From the NCBI GenBank assembly GCA_037190845.1, contig JBBCJI010000002.1, positions 97,337 through 161,336 on the forward strand: a stretch of 64,000 nucleotides of DNA. Direction: 5' to 3'. The translations under genes and the position numbers were made by a program. The DNA is from JBEBVQ01 sp037190845 (GTDB taxonomy: Bacteria; Bacteroidota; Bacteroidia; Chitinophagales; Chitinophagaceae). The notes beneath the pieces are model-generated. The model was not told where the DNA came from, did not search any database, and saw only the letters and a program-made list of their open reading frames with translations. Shown piece by piece: positions 1 through 7,620 of this stretch. Position 1 is the first letter of the stretch. The number at the start of each line of letters is the position of its first letter.

Positions 1-17
1 CTGTCCACAAGCCGGGA

Positions 18-1406
18 ATGAAACAGGGGATATGCCTGTGTATTGTTTTATTAGTTTTTACGGGAGTGTCGTCTTTTGCCCGCGCGATCCGTGTAGACAT
101 GATCGTGCAGGGTGGGCTGGTAGTGACAATGGATGCAACACGGCGTGTTATTGAGGATGGATTGATTGCTGTGCACAATGGAAGGATCGTGGCCGTCGGC
201 ATGCGCAAAGAGCTGGCCGGTAACTTCACCGCGTCACAGGTGATTGATGCAACGGGAAGGGTAGTGATCCCCGGATTGATCAATACACATACGCATATCC
301 CGATGACGTTGTTCCGGGGTATCGCAGATGATCTGGAGCTACACCAATGGCTTACGGAATATATTTTTCCTGCGGAAGCCAGGAATGTAACGGAAGCGTT
401 TGTCCGTGCCGGTACGCGTCTCGGATTAGCAGAGCTGATCCGGGGGGGCGTCACGACTTACTGTGATATGTATTATTTTGAGGATGCTATTGCAGAAGAG
501 ACAGCAAAAGCCGGTGTGCGTGGGGTGTTAGGGCAGTCTGTGATTGATTTCCCTGCCCCCGACCATAAGACTCCTGAAGAAGCTTTTCGTTATGCCCGTA
601 CATTTATCCGGAAATGGAAAGATCATCCCCTGATCATCCCGGCGCTGGCGCCGCATGCTCCTTACACGCTCGCTACGGAGCATCTGAAGCATACACGTAT
701 GATCTCCGATGAACTAGATATACCGGTAGTGATCCATGTAAGCGAAACCCGCGAAGAAGTGTCACTTATTACAAAACAATACGGGGCTGCTCCGGTACAT
801 TATCTTACGGATATCGGATTCCTGAACGGAAAGACCATCGCCGCACATATGGTGCATGTTTCCGGTGAGGAGATAAGCATGCTGCAACGCGCCGGTGTGG
901 GAGTGGCGCATAATCCGCAGTCGAACATGAAGCTTGCCTCGGGTGTGGCCCCTGTGCCGGAAATGCTGGCAAAAGGCATTGCTGTGGGATTAGGAACCGA
1001 TGGCGCCGCCTCTAATAATGATCTTAACCTCTGGGAGGAGATGGATGCAGCGGCAAAACTCCATAAGGTTACGACCGGAGACCCTAAGGTGCTGCCTGCC
1101 ATGCAGGTGTTCGAAATGGCGACAGTGGGTGGAGCCAGGGCATTACATATGGAGCATATCACCGGTTCTATAGAAACCGGGAAAAGTGCGGATATCGTTA
1201 TCGTTTCTTTGGATGAAATGCATCAGTATCCCAGCTACAATATATACGCCACTCTGGTCTACACTACCAAGGCATCGGATGTTCGTACGGTGATCATTAA
1301 TGGCCGGCCGGTAATGCTGGAGCGTAACCTGCTCACCCTTGACGAAGCAGCGATAAAAAAAGAAGCCGGGCATTTTCGTCTGCAGATTATCAACAGTCTG
1401 AGATAA
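18..1406 (+). CDS. Metal-dependent amidohydrolase (MtaD/SsnA-like deaminase), apparently exported
   Basis: A 462-residue protein of the amidohydrolase superfamily, closest in pattern to methylthioadenosine/S-adenosylhomocysteine deaminases and related aminohydrolases, which remove an amino group from purine or triazine-type substrates using one bound metal. Seen: the HTH metal pair at H91 and H93, HAPYT at 213, HVSE at 240, HMVH at 277-280 and GTDGAA with D328, all in family order. The first ~23 residues form a hydrophobic stretch ending in SFARA, which looks like a signal peptide. Most relatives are cytosolic, so either the enzyme is exported or the true start is the ATG at residue 28, where homology begins. 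The substrate cannot be fixed from sequence alone. A perfect hairpin follows at 1442-1465. Confidence 0.85.
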   Translation: MKQGICLCIVLLVFTGVSSFARAIRVDMIVQGGLVVTMDATRRVIEDGLIAVHNGRIVAVGMRKELAGNFTASQVIDATGRVVIPGLINTHTHIPMTLFRGIADDLELHQWLTEYIFPAEARNVTEAFVRAGTRLGLAELIRGGVTTYCDMYYFEDAIAEETAKAGVRGVLGQSVIDFPAPDHKTPEEAFRYARTFIRKWKDHPLIIPALAPHAPYTLATEHLKHTRMISDELDIPVVIHVSETREEVSLITKQYGAAPVHYLTDIGFLNGKTIAAHMVHVSGEEISMLQRAGVGVAHNPQSNMKLASGVAPVPEMLAKGIAVGLGTDGAASNNDLNLWEEMDAAAKLHKVTTGDPKVLPAMQVFEMATVGGARALHMEHITGSIETGKSADIVIVSLDEMHQYPSYNIYATLVYTTKASDVRTVIINGRPVMLERNLLTLDEAAIKKEAGHFRLQIINSLR

Positions 1407-1441
1407 ACTGAATTTGGATAAAATGTCCGGGTGAAAATAGC

Positions 1442-1465
1442 AGAGACGTGATGCATCACGTCTCT
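1442..1465. terminator. Perfect 12-bp-arm palindrome between convergent genes
   Basis: The 24 bases are an exact palindrome (arm agagacgtgatg). It lies between the end of the amidohydrolase gene and the end of the cold-shock gene on the other strand, where a bidirectional terminator is expected. No long T run follows on either strand. Confidence 0.6.
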
Positions 1466-1491
1466 CTATCTATTGCCATTGCCAAAGGATG

Positions 1492-1932
1492 TCAAAGTTT
1501 TCTGACTTTCAGTGCCTTAAGTCCTTTTGCCGTTTTTTCCGTTTCGAAAGTGACCTGATCGTTTTCCCGGACCGGCTGCAGAAGATCGTTGATATGCACA
1601 AACACGTTTCCTCCGCTTTTGCTGTCTGTTATGAAACCGTATCCTTTGGCCTCGTTAAAGAAATTGATCACTCCTGTTTTTATGAGATCCTCCGGTTCGT
1701 GAATAATCTTCGGAACTCCCAACTGTATATCTTCAGAGAGAATTTCTTTCTTTTTCCTTGGGTCAGGAGGGGTAGACGAGAGGTTGCCTTCCTCATCTAC
1801 ATAAGCCATCATGTCTTCCAGGCTTTTACCCTTGGTGCTGTTGGCTTTGCGCTCTTTCATTTTCTGCGCTTTGTCGTGCTTCTGTTTGGCTTTCTTTTTT
1901 TCTTTTTCTTTTTTTGCTGCTGTTCCTGCCAT
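1492..1932 (-). CDS. Cold-shock-domain RNA-binding protein with lysine-rich N-terminus
   Basis: A 146-residue protein. The first ~45 residues are a Lys/Glu/Ala-rich basic tail. Residues ~82-146 are a cold-shock (OB-fold) domain with the RNA-binding motifs KGYGFI (RNP1) and VFVHI (RNP2). Cold-shock proteins bind single-stranded RNA or DNA and melt secondary structure in the cytoplasm. The basic extension roughly doubles the ~65-70-residue length of a plain Csp, an arrangement seen in several Bacteroidota paralogs. The poly-lysine stretch produces a striking purine tract in the gene. It is the first of five nucleic-acid-binding genes in 1.5-4.6 kb. Confidence 0.85.
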   Translation of the reverse strand: MAGTAAKKEKEKKKAKQKHDKAQKMKERKANSTKGKSLEDMMAYVDEEGNLSSTPPDPRKKKEILSEDIQLGVPKIIHEPEDLIKTGVINFFNEAKGYGFITDSKSGGNVFVHINDLLQPVRENDQVTFETEKTAKGLKALKVRKL

Positions 1933-1996
1933 TCGTAAAGTGTAATTTTTATGTTCGGGCGCCCGGATAAACGCCTGCTAAATGAACTCCGGTTTG

Positions 1997-2263
1997 TTAA
2001 ACAAGGTATGTTCTGTTCCCGTCGTGCGATAATGCTTCGCTTACCTCAATATATTGATTCATAAAATTCAGTGCATCCAGTTTCTGTATCGCCATCAATC
2101 CTCCTTCCCGTTCAACTATGTCCACAAAGCCAAATCCCATAGACTGACCACTGGCTGTATCTGTGACAATGTGTACCGAGTTTATATGGCCGAAGGTCTT
2201 AAATAAATCCCATACCTGCGTTTCCGAAACATTTATGTGGAGATTGCCTATATAGATATTCAT
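1997..2263 (-). CDS. Single-RRM RNA-binding protein
   Basis: An 88-residue protein that is essentially one RNA recognition motif. RNP2 is IYIGNL at residues 3-8 and RNP1 is MGFGFVDI at about 42-49. Bacterial single-RRM proteins (Rbp type, common in cyanobacteria and Bacteroidota) bind single-stranded RNA and are often cold-inducible. The gene follows another RRM gene 86 bases upstream on the same strand, and the two may be co-transcribed. The C-terminus is short and lacks the glycine-rich tail of many relatives. Confidence 0.85.
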   Translation of the reverse strand: MNIYIGNLHINVSETQVWDLFKTFGHINSVHIVTDTASGQSMGFGFVDIVEREGGLMAIQKLDALNFMNQYIEVSEALSHDGNRTYLV

Positions 2264-2349
2264 AGTGACTTTTTAGAAGTGAAAAGTGCAATTTTAAAAA
2301 CCGGAAAGCCGGTGATATAATATGCCGGCTTTTCAGAGGTGTCATCAGA

Positions 2350-2643
2350 CTAATACCGGTCGGATTTCCGGCCGGGGTAATTGTTACGCTCAAATTCATT
2401 CTTTCTGGGCCTGGCTTCATTTACGACGATAGACTGCATATGCAGACTGGAATTATTCAGTTGCTCAATAGCCTTGTCTGCGTCTGTCTTTTCAGGCATT
2501 TCAACAAAGGCAAAACCACGCGGACGTTTTGTATAGTTATCCGTCACAATTTTGACTGATTTCACTTCGCCAAATGCGGCGAACAGGTGTTCCAATTGTT
2601 TTTCAGTAGTCTGATAATTCAGATTCCCTACGAAAATGTTCAT
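2350..2643 (-). CDS. Single-RRM RNA-binding protein
   Basis: A 97-residue single RRM. RNP2 is IFVGNL near the N-terminus and RNP1 is RGFAFVEM at about residues 42-49. A basic, Arg/Lys/Asn-rich tail (ending RKSDRY) follows the domain and probably adds RNA affinity. It is the upstream member of a tandem pair with the RRM gene at 1997-2263. The gene starts at ATG, and an A/T-rich leader precedes it. Expected role, from the family: a cytoplasmic single-stranded RNA binder. The target RNAs are unknown. Confidence 0.88.
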   Translation of the reverse strand: MNIFVGNLNYQTTEKQLEHLFAAFGEVKSVKIVTDNYTKRPRGFAFVEMPEKTDADKAIEQLNNSSLHMQSIVVNEARPRKNEFERNNYPGRKSDRY

Positions 2644-2809
2644 AAAGTTATATATTATAAAACAAAAAAGTATGGCTGCTGAGACGCGAAGACTGAAAGA
2701 GAAAGAAAAAGGTATAACCGATCAGAAAATGCAAAGGCAAAACGCCACTATCCTTATAAAGGTAGGCTTTTATTTCACATAAACAAAATTTTCTGAGGTG
2801 CAATTCAAA

Positions 2810-3301
2810 TCTTAGAAGCTGTCTGAAATTCATTCAGATGATAATGTATTGCATTGGAAAACATTAGCCCGGGTGTATGCTGCCCTTTCAGGGCGGGGTT
2901 ATGGTGGTGACCATGTTGTGCCCAACGCGCTGCGTTGGGTTTTATATATACTGCCCCTTCGGGGCGCCGGCCCCCTTTATCCGGAATATCGAAGGTTATG
3001 TTGTTATAATCTCCTCCTGTCACTCTTAAAAGATAACTTATGATCGTAGCTAAGATCGTTATGTTGTTATAATCTCCTCCTGTCACCTGCCGGAAGATAT
3101 ACTGTACCTGAAACTCAAAAGGCTGAAAGCATTTGATATACATAGCCCGGGGGCATCGCCCCGGGTTGCAAATGAAACCCACACATCCCCTGCTGCGCCC
3201 TGAAAGGGCAGCATAAAAAGGTGACAATCGGGGGGGGGGCAAAGACGTCTTGCTCATACACCTTTTTTCGGAATCATTTTTAAACAGGCACTTAGCGCTT
3301 C
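2810..3301. mobile_element. MITE-like non-autonomous element carrying several hairpins
   Basis: The two ends are imperfect inverted repeats of about 24 bases: left from 2812 (ttagaagctgtctgaaatt), right ending near 3295 (on the minus strand ctaagtgcctgtttaaaa). Both sides are flanked by ATTCAAA (2803-2809 and 3302-3308), a possible 7-base target duplication. Inside is a perfect 18-base inverted repeat (2878-2895 with 3196-3213), hairpins at 2921-2939, 2952-2964 and 3146-3165, two copies of a 29-base direct repeat, and a run of ten G at 3230-3239. No transposase is encoded. The right end resembles the end of the element that runs off the window at 63922. The element call is an inference. Confidence 0.5.
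2995..3086. repeat. Two 29-base direct repeats, 63-base period
   Basis: Copies start at 2995 and 3058 and are identical over 29 bases (each begins gttatgttgttataatctcc), separated by 34 unrelated bases. The spacing resembles one CRISPR repeat-spacer unit, but there are only two copies, no cas genes, and the pair sits inside a MITE-like element. Confidence 0.7.
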
Positions 3302-3322
3302 ATTCAAAAAACTGAATTTTGC

Positions 3323-3379
3323 TTCGACAGGTCAGCAACCGTCTTTTAATGTCGGTCATTGAGCCCTGAGCTTGTCGAA
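3323..3379. repeat. Dispersed-type inverted repeat (ttcgaca ... tgtcgaa)
   Basis: The left arm ttcgacaggtcag and the right arm ctgagcttgtcgaa pair with one small interruption. This sequence type (TTCGACAAGCTCAG) is a familiar dispersed intergenic repeat in Bacteroidota genomes. It lies between the MITE-like element and the third RRM gene. Confidence 0.5.
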
Positions 3380-3511
3380 ATGAATACCTTGAAGTATGAA
3401 AGCGAAGATCTGAATTGCACCCGATTTTCTGGAATATACCGTACCTTTATAAAATCTCCTGCTCATCTCCATTCCGGCCTGTGCAGCTTATTTTTTCAAA
3501 AAAAGACTGAC

Positions 3512-3778
3512 ATGATTTTATTTGTAGGTAACCTGAGCCGGCTGACGACAGAGGAGGAGCTTCGGACGTTATTTTCTCCTTTCGGAGATATTATAAAGGC
3601 CAGGGTTATGGTGGATAAGATCACGCGGTGGTCACGAGGTTATGCATATATCCACATGAGCGACCCCCAGGCTGCCGGCAACGCAGTGAAAAAGCTGAAC
3701 AGCACTTCTTTTATGGATAGCTTTATCATGGTAGGTCCTGCAAACACAAAGCAGTTGCATAGCATTGACTGGAGCTGA
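3512..3778 (+). CDS. Single-RRM RNA-binding protein
   Basis: An 88-residue single RRM on the opposite strand to the other two. RNP2 is LFVGNL at residues 3-8 and RNP1 is RGYAYIHM at about 42-49, a more divergent form with aromatic residues kept. The frame is open further upstream to 3359, but homology begins at the ATG at 3512, so that start is used. It ends 20 bases before the NYN-LOTUS gene and is probably co-transcribed with it, linking an RNA-binding protein to a putative RNA nuclease. Confidence 0.85.
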   Translation: MILFVGNLSRLTTEEELRTLFSPFGDIIKARVMVDKITRWSRGYAYIHMSDPQAAGNAVKKLNSTSFMDSFIMVGPANTKQLHSIDWS

Positions 3779-3798
3779 TCCTAAATACAGACGAATAC

Positions 3799-4602
3799 AT
3801 GCAAACTCATAACGAACTCCGCTTTGCGGTGCTGATAGATGCCGACAACGTACCCTCCGCCAATTTGCGGGAAATGATGGAAGAGGTGGCAAAATACGGT
3901 ATGCCTACCTTCAAACGCATCTACGGCGACTGGACCAAACCGCATGTTACCCGATGGAAAAGCGTGCTGCTCGAACATGCCATTACGCCGGTACAACAAT
4001 ATAGCTATACCCAGGGAAAGAATGCTACCGATTCTGCCATGATCATTGATGCGATGGACATATTGTATACCGGCAGGGTAGACGGTTTTTGTATTATTTC
4101 CAGCGACAGTGATTTTACCCGTCTTGCCCTGAGGCTCCGTGAAGCAGGTATGCAGGTGATCGGCATGGGGCAAAAGAAAACACCGGCTCCGTTTATAGCT
4201 GCCTGTAACAAGTTCATTTATATCGAAATCCTGAAGTCGGATGAAAAGCAGGAAGGCGGGAGAAAAGAGGATAAGACGGAAGAGGCATCCGGAGATGTAA
4301 TCAAGAAGATAGACCAGGAAATCATCCATCTGATCTCAGATTCCGTTGCCGACCTGGCAGATGAGTCCGGATGGGCATTTCTTGGTGAAGTAGGTAGTCT
4401 GCTGCTGAAAAAACAACCTGATTTTGATCCGCGTAACTATGGATTTAAAAGACTGGCGATATTTATCAGGAATATCGGGCTGTTTGAAATTGACGAACGG
4501 CAGTCCGATAAGGGTAATTACAAGCATGTGTACATAAAAATAAAACCCGCCGGGAAGAACAGCCGGAAGAAGTCAGGCCGGAGTACTGGCGCCGTTAAAT
4601 AG
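3799..4602 (+). CDS. NYN-domain (LabA/DUF88) protein with C-terminal LOTUS/OST-HTH domain
   Basis: 267 residues. Residues ~8-140 are a NYN (PIN-like) domain with the acidic residues that bind metal: VLIDADNVPS near the start, DSAMIIDAMDIL, and SSDSDFTRLALRLREAG. Residues ~165-255 resemble the OST-HTH/LOTUS winged helix, which binds RNA (G-quadruplexes in studied cases). A Glu/Lys-rich linker joins the two. The family is predicted to act as a ribonuclease or RNA-handling factor. Its place directly after an RRM gene supports an RNA role, but the substrate is unknown. Confidence 0.85.
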   Translation: MQTHNELRFAVLIDADNVPSANLREMMEEVAKYGMPTFKRIYGDWTKPHVTRWKSVLLEHAITPVQQYSYTQGKNATDSAMIIDAMDILYTGRVDGFCIISSDSDFTRLALRLREAGMQVIGMGQKKTPAPFIAACNKFIYIEILKSDEKQEGGRKEDKTEEASGDVIKKIDQEIIHLISDSVADLADESGWAFLGEVGSLLLKKQPDFDPRNYGFKRLAIFIRNIGLFEIDERQSDKGNYKHVYIKIKPAGKNSRKKSGRSTGAVK

Positions 4603-4677
4603 CCCTTTGGCTACCTCCGGGATCCGGCTGTCGAACAATGCTCATTTCATTTAAATCAACCCATTTTCGGCCTATCT

Positions 4678-4705
4678 TTTGATTAACACGAAGACCATAT
4701 CTTTG
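4678..4705 (+). promoter_or_regulatory. Bacteroidota-type promoter for the two-component operon
   Basis: TTTG at 4678-4681 and TATCTTTG at 4698-4705, separated by 16 bases, match the -33/-7 consensus (spacing slightly short). The -7 box is 26 bases upstream of the response regulator start. Confidence 0.5.
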
Positions 4706-4731
4706 TGTGATGCGCTTAAGCTGAAACACGG

Positions 4732-5409
4732 ATGAAAGTACTACTCATTGAAGATGAACCCAATGTTGCATCTTTTGTAAAAAGAGGATTAACGGAGGAA
4801 GGTTACCAGGTAACAGTCTCTATGGACGGACATTCTGGTCAGGAGATGGCGTTGGCCTATCCCTTTGATCTGATCCTGTTGGATCTGATGCTTCCGGGTA
4901 TAAATGGATTGGAGCTGTGCCGTATGCTCCGGAAGCAGCGAATTCAGACACCGATTTTAATGCTTACTGCATTAGGTTCAACAGAGAACATTGTCACCGG
5001 GCTGGATAGCGGTGCAGATGATTATCTGGTAAAGCCTTTTGAATTTGCCGAGCTGATGGCACGTATCCGTACGCTGATCCGGAGAAAGAACGGATCTTCA
5101 TTGTCGGAACAACACCAGTTACGTCTCGCTGATCTGGAGCTTGATACTGCCTCTAAAATAATACGCAGACAGGGGCAACAAATCATGCTTACCGCAACGG
5201 AATTCCGCTTGTTGGAATACTTCATGAGAAATCAGAAAAGAGTGTTATCCCGCATTGAGATATTGGAAAACGTATGGAATATTGACTTTAATATGAGTAC
5301 GAATGTGGTGGATGTATACGTGAACTATCTTCGTAAAAAAATTGATAAAGATTTTGATCCGAAACTGATACATACTGTAGTGGGTATGGGTTACGTGATG
5401 AAAGCATAA
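4732..5409 (+). CDS. OmpR/PhoB-family response regulator
   Basis: 225 residues. The N-terminal receiver domain (~1-115) has the acidic pair E7-D8, phospho-acceptor D51 in LILLDLMLPG, and the KP motif in YLVKPFE. The C-terminal winged-helix DNA-binding domain (~125-225) ends with the usual TVVGMGYVMK wing. It activates or represses genes when phosphorylated by its partner kinase, which starts 20 bases downstream. The pair resembles CusR/CusS-type and other heavy-metal or envelope-stress systems in layout, but the signal is not readable from sequence. Confidence 0.93.
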   Translation: MKVLLIEDEPNVASFVKRGLTEEGYQVTVSMDGHSGQEMALAYPFDLILLDLMLPGINGLELCRMLRKQRIQTPILMLTALGSTENIVTGLDSGADDYLVKPFEFAELMARIRTLIRRKNGSSLSEQHQLRLADLELDTASKIIRRQGQQIMLTATEFRLLEYFMRNQKRVLSRIEILENVWNIDFNMSTNVVDVYVNYLRKKIDKDFDPKLIHTVVGMGYVMKA

Positions 5410-5428
5410 ATACCGTAAAACCTGACTG

Positions 5429-6796
5429 TTGAAGATACAAACCAAGATATCCCTGCTGTTTACCCTGCTTACCGGGTCTGTGATCTTCCTGTTGAGCATC
5501 CTCGTATATGTGCTGGCCACCCGGTTTTCTGTGCAGGACCTTTACAGGCATCTCGATATCCGTGCTGTGATAGCGGCGAGGTCAACTCTGGATAAAGATG
5601 TTTCGAATGCAGATCTCTTGCGGCAGATTCGGGAAGATCACCTGGAGCCATTACCATCTGAGGAAGATTATTTCATAAAGCTTAACCCGGATAAAACCTT
5701 CCGCCAGCCCGAAGATGTATCCCTGCCGGAACATTATTACCGGGAAGTGATCAGAAATGGGAAAGCAACCTTCCGCCGTCACGACCGTTTGTATGCAGGA
5801 CTGTTATACCAGGCGCATGACGGGCATTATATTGTCATAGTATCCGCAAAGAGCCATTATATATCGGGACAGCAGGCCAACCTCGGCAGGATACTGATCG
5901 TTGGTTTCAGCTTATCCATGCTGCTCATTTTTTCGGTCAGTATCTTTTTTTCAGGGCAGATATTCAGGCCTGTGCGTCGCATCACTTCGCGGGTGAAGGA
6001 TATCAGCGCCCAGAATCTGCATATGCGCCTGGATGCCGGTTCGGGGAAGGATGAGCTGTCGGAGCTGGCGCAGACGTTTAATAATATGCTGGACAGGCTG
6101 GAAACATCTTTTGAAACGCAGAACAACTTTGTGAGTAATGCCTCGCACGAATTGAATACTCCACTCACCACGATCATCGGGGAGGCAGAGCTGGCGCTGG
6201 GTAAAAGCCGTTCCGAAGCGGAATACAAGCAATCGCTTACGGTGATACTGACAGAGGCAGAACGTCTGAAGCATATTCTGGTGAGTCTGCTTCACCTGGC
6301 GCAAACGGGTTTTGAAGGTAAAAAGCTGAGCTGGCAAACGATACGTATAGATGAAATGATCTGGCAGGCAAAGCAGACGGTGGATCAGATATATCCTCAG
6401 AATAAAGTGTTTATAGATTATAGCCTGATGCCCGAAGATGAAGAAAAACTCAGGCTGCAGGGCAATCCGCAGCTGCTGGAACTGGCGCTCAGTAATATTA
6501 TCCTGAATGCCTGCAAATATTCCGGTAATAAAGAGGTTATTGTAGCCCTCGCCGCTACAAATAAGGAAATAAAAGTGATCGTGAAAGACCAGGGTATCGG
6601 TATTCCCAGCGAGGAGATACGTTATATTTTTGATCCGTTTTTCCGGGCTTCCAACACTTCCAGTTTTAAGGGGTATGGTATCGGTCTTCCCTTGTCGCGT
6701 AATATTATACGCATACATGACGGCGATATACACGTTTATTCGCGCGAAGGCGCGGGTACGGAAGTCCGGCTGACATTCCCGATCAGCGAGTTATGA
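5429..6796 (+). CDS. Membrane sensor histidine kinase (HAMP-HisKA-HATPase)
   Basis: 455 residues starting at a TTG codon. Transmembrane segments at ~8-30 and ~155-175 enclose a ~120-residue periplasmic sensor region. A HAMP linker, a HisKA domain with H240 in SNASHELNTP, and an ATPase domain follow (N box LSNIILNACKYS, G1 DQGIGIP, F box FDPFFR, G2 GYGIGLPLS). It autophosphorylates in response to an envelope signal and passes phosphate to the regulator encoded just upstream. A perfect 24-base inverted repeat lies 13 bases after the stop. Confidence 0.93.
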   Translation: MKIQTKISLLFTLLTGSVIFLLSILVYVLATRFSVQDLYRHLDIRAVIAARSTLDKDVSNADLLRQIREDHLEPLPSEEDYFIKLNPDKTFRQPEDVSLPEHYYREVIRNGKATFRRHDRLYAGLLYQAHDGHYIVIVSAKSHYISGQQANLGRILIVGFSLSMLLIFSVSIFFSGQIFRPVRRITSRVKDISAQNLHMRLDAGSGKDELSELAQTFNNMLDRLETSFETQNNFVSNASHELNTPLTTIIGEAELALGKSRSEAEYKQSLTVILTEAERLKHILVSLLHLAQTGFEGKKLSWQTIRIDEMIWQAKQTVDQIYPQNKVFIDYSLMPEDEEKLRLQGNPQLLELALSNIILNACKYSGNKEVIVALAATNKEIKVIVKDQGIGIPSEEIRYIFDPFFRASNTSSFKGYGIGLPLSRNIIRIHDGDIHVYSREGAGTEVRLTFPISEL

Positions 6797-6809
6797 TATG
6801 ATGTGTTAG

Positions 6810-6880
6810 ATGTGGGAGATGTGTTTGATGTGAATGATATGGGTTAAGCACACCTGTCACATCAAACACATCTCCCACAT
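6810..6880. repeat. Perfect 24-bp-arm inverted repeat after the kinase gene
   Basis: Arms 6810-6833 and 6857-6880 are exact reverse complements with a 23-base loop. The arms are built from repeats of the word gatgtg/gatgtgt. The structure would form a very stable transcript hairpin and may terminate the two-component operon, although no T run follows immediately. Confidence 0.8.
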
Positions 6881-7020
6881 TCTCTTATTTTCTTCTTTCC
6901 ATTTTCTAATCTTATTCTTATCCCGCTTTTAATCCGGTTTAATAAGCCGGAGACAGTTTTGCATCTTGTAAAACGGGCAGTTTACCAATGTCCGGATTTG
7001 TGAACGCAAAAAGTATAAGC

Positions 7021-7518
7021 ATGAAAAACGTGTTGATCCCTACTGATTTTACCATCAAATCACTCAATCAGGTAAAACATGCAGTAGCCTTATTGCCAGA
7101 GAACTATTTGAATATCACCCTGTTTCATGTATTGCAGACCTCCGACAGTATCGGAGACCTGTTACTGTTTTCAAAAAGAAGGCTGAGATATTATGATCAG
7201 ATCAGTGACGATTTTAATGAGGCCTGTGAAATACTTAAAAACAAGTATAGAACACAGATCTCCCGGCTGCATACTACATTTCTTTTTGGCTCATCCGCTG
7301 CCGTATTCAGTAATTTTCTGGAGGGGAATCATATTGATCTTGTGTTTCTCCCCGTGGATTATACATTCCGGCAATTTACACGCGAAAGCATTGACCCGGT
7401 GAAAATGATCCGGCGTAGCTCCTGCAAGATCGTCGAAGTGGAGCTGGGCAGGAAAGCAAAAAAAGAAGAAATGGCTCCTGCTGTGCTGTCAGACCTCCTG
7501 GCCGAATTCAGTTCTTAA
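7021..7518 (+). CDS. Universal stress protein (UspA-like)
   Basis: 165 residues. The start MKNVLIPTDFT, the following helix and the later strand HIDLVFLPVD match the UspA fold, but the ATP-binding G-2X-G-9X-G(S/T) signature is not recognisable, so this is probably a non-nucleotide-binding, degenerate Usp. An in-frame ATG at 6988 would add 11 residues. The ATG at 7021 is preferred because family members begin with this strand. It stands alone between the two-component operon and the bestrophin-like gene. Confidence 0.7.
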   Translation: MKNVLIPTDFTIKSLNQVKHAVALLPENYLNITLFHVLQTSDSIGDLLLFSKRRLRYYDQISDDFNEACEILKNKYRTQISRLHTTFLFGSSAAVFSNFLEGNHIDLVFLPVDYTFRQFTRESIDPVKMIRRSSCKIVEVELGRKAKKEEMAPAVLSDLLAEFSS

Positions 7519-7620
7519 TGATCTTAATTCCTTGATGTGCTTAATATTTTTATTCTTTCAACATGGAGGATATAAAGAGAGTAAGAATATGAAGATTCAG
7601 TTTTTTAAAATTTTGTGCTG

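Noticed and set aside
2995..3086. Possible mini CRISPR array (two 29-base repeats, 34-base spacer)
   Set aside because: Only two copies, no cas genes in the window, and the pair lies inside a hairpin-rich MITE-like element with an 18-base inverted repeat; the repeats are better read as part of that element.
2805..3257. 150-codon minus-strand reading frame
   Set aside because: It runs through palindromes, a ten-G run and direct repeats, has no known domain, and its composition follows the repeat words.
5951..6733. 260-codon antisense frame inside the histidine kinase gene
   Set aside because: The plus-strand kinase has all family motifs; the antisense frame has none and is a codon-usage shadow.
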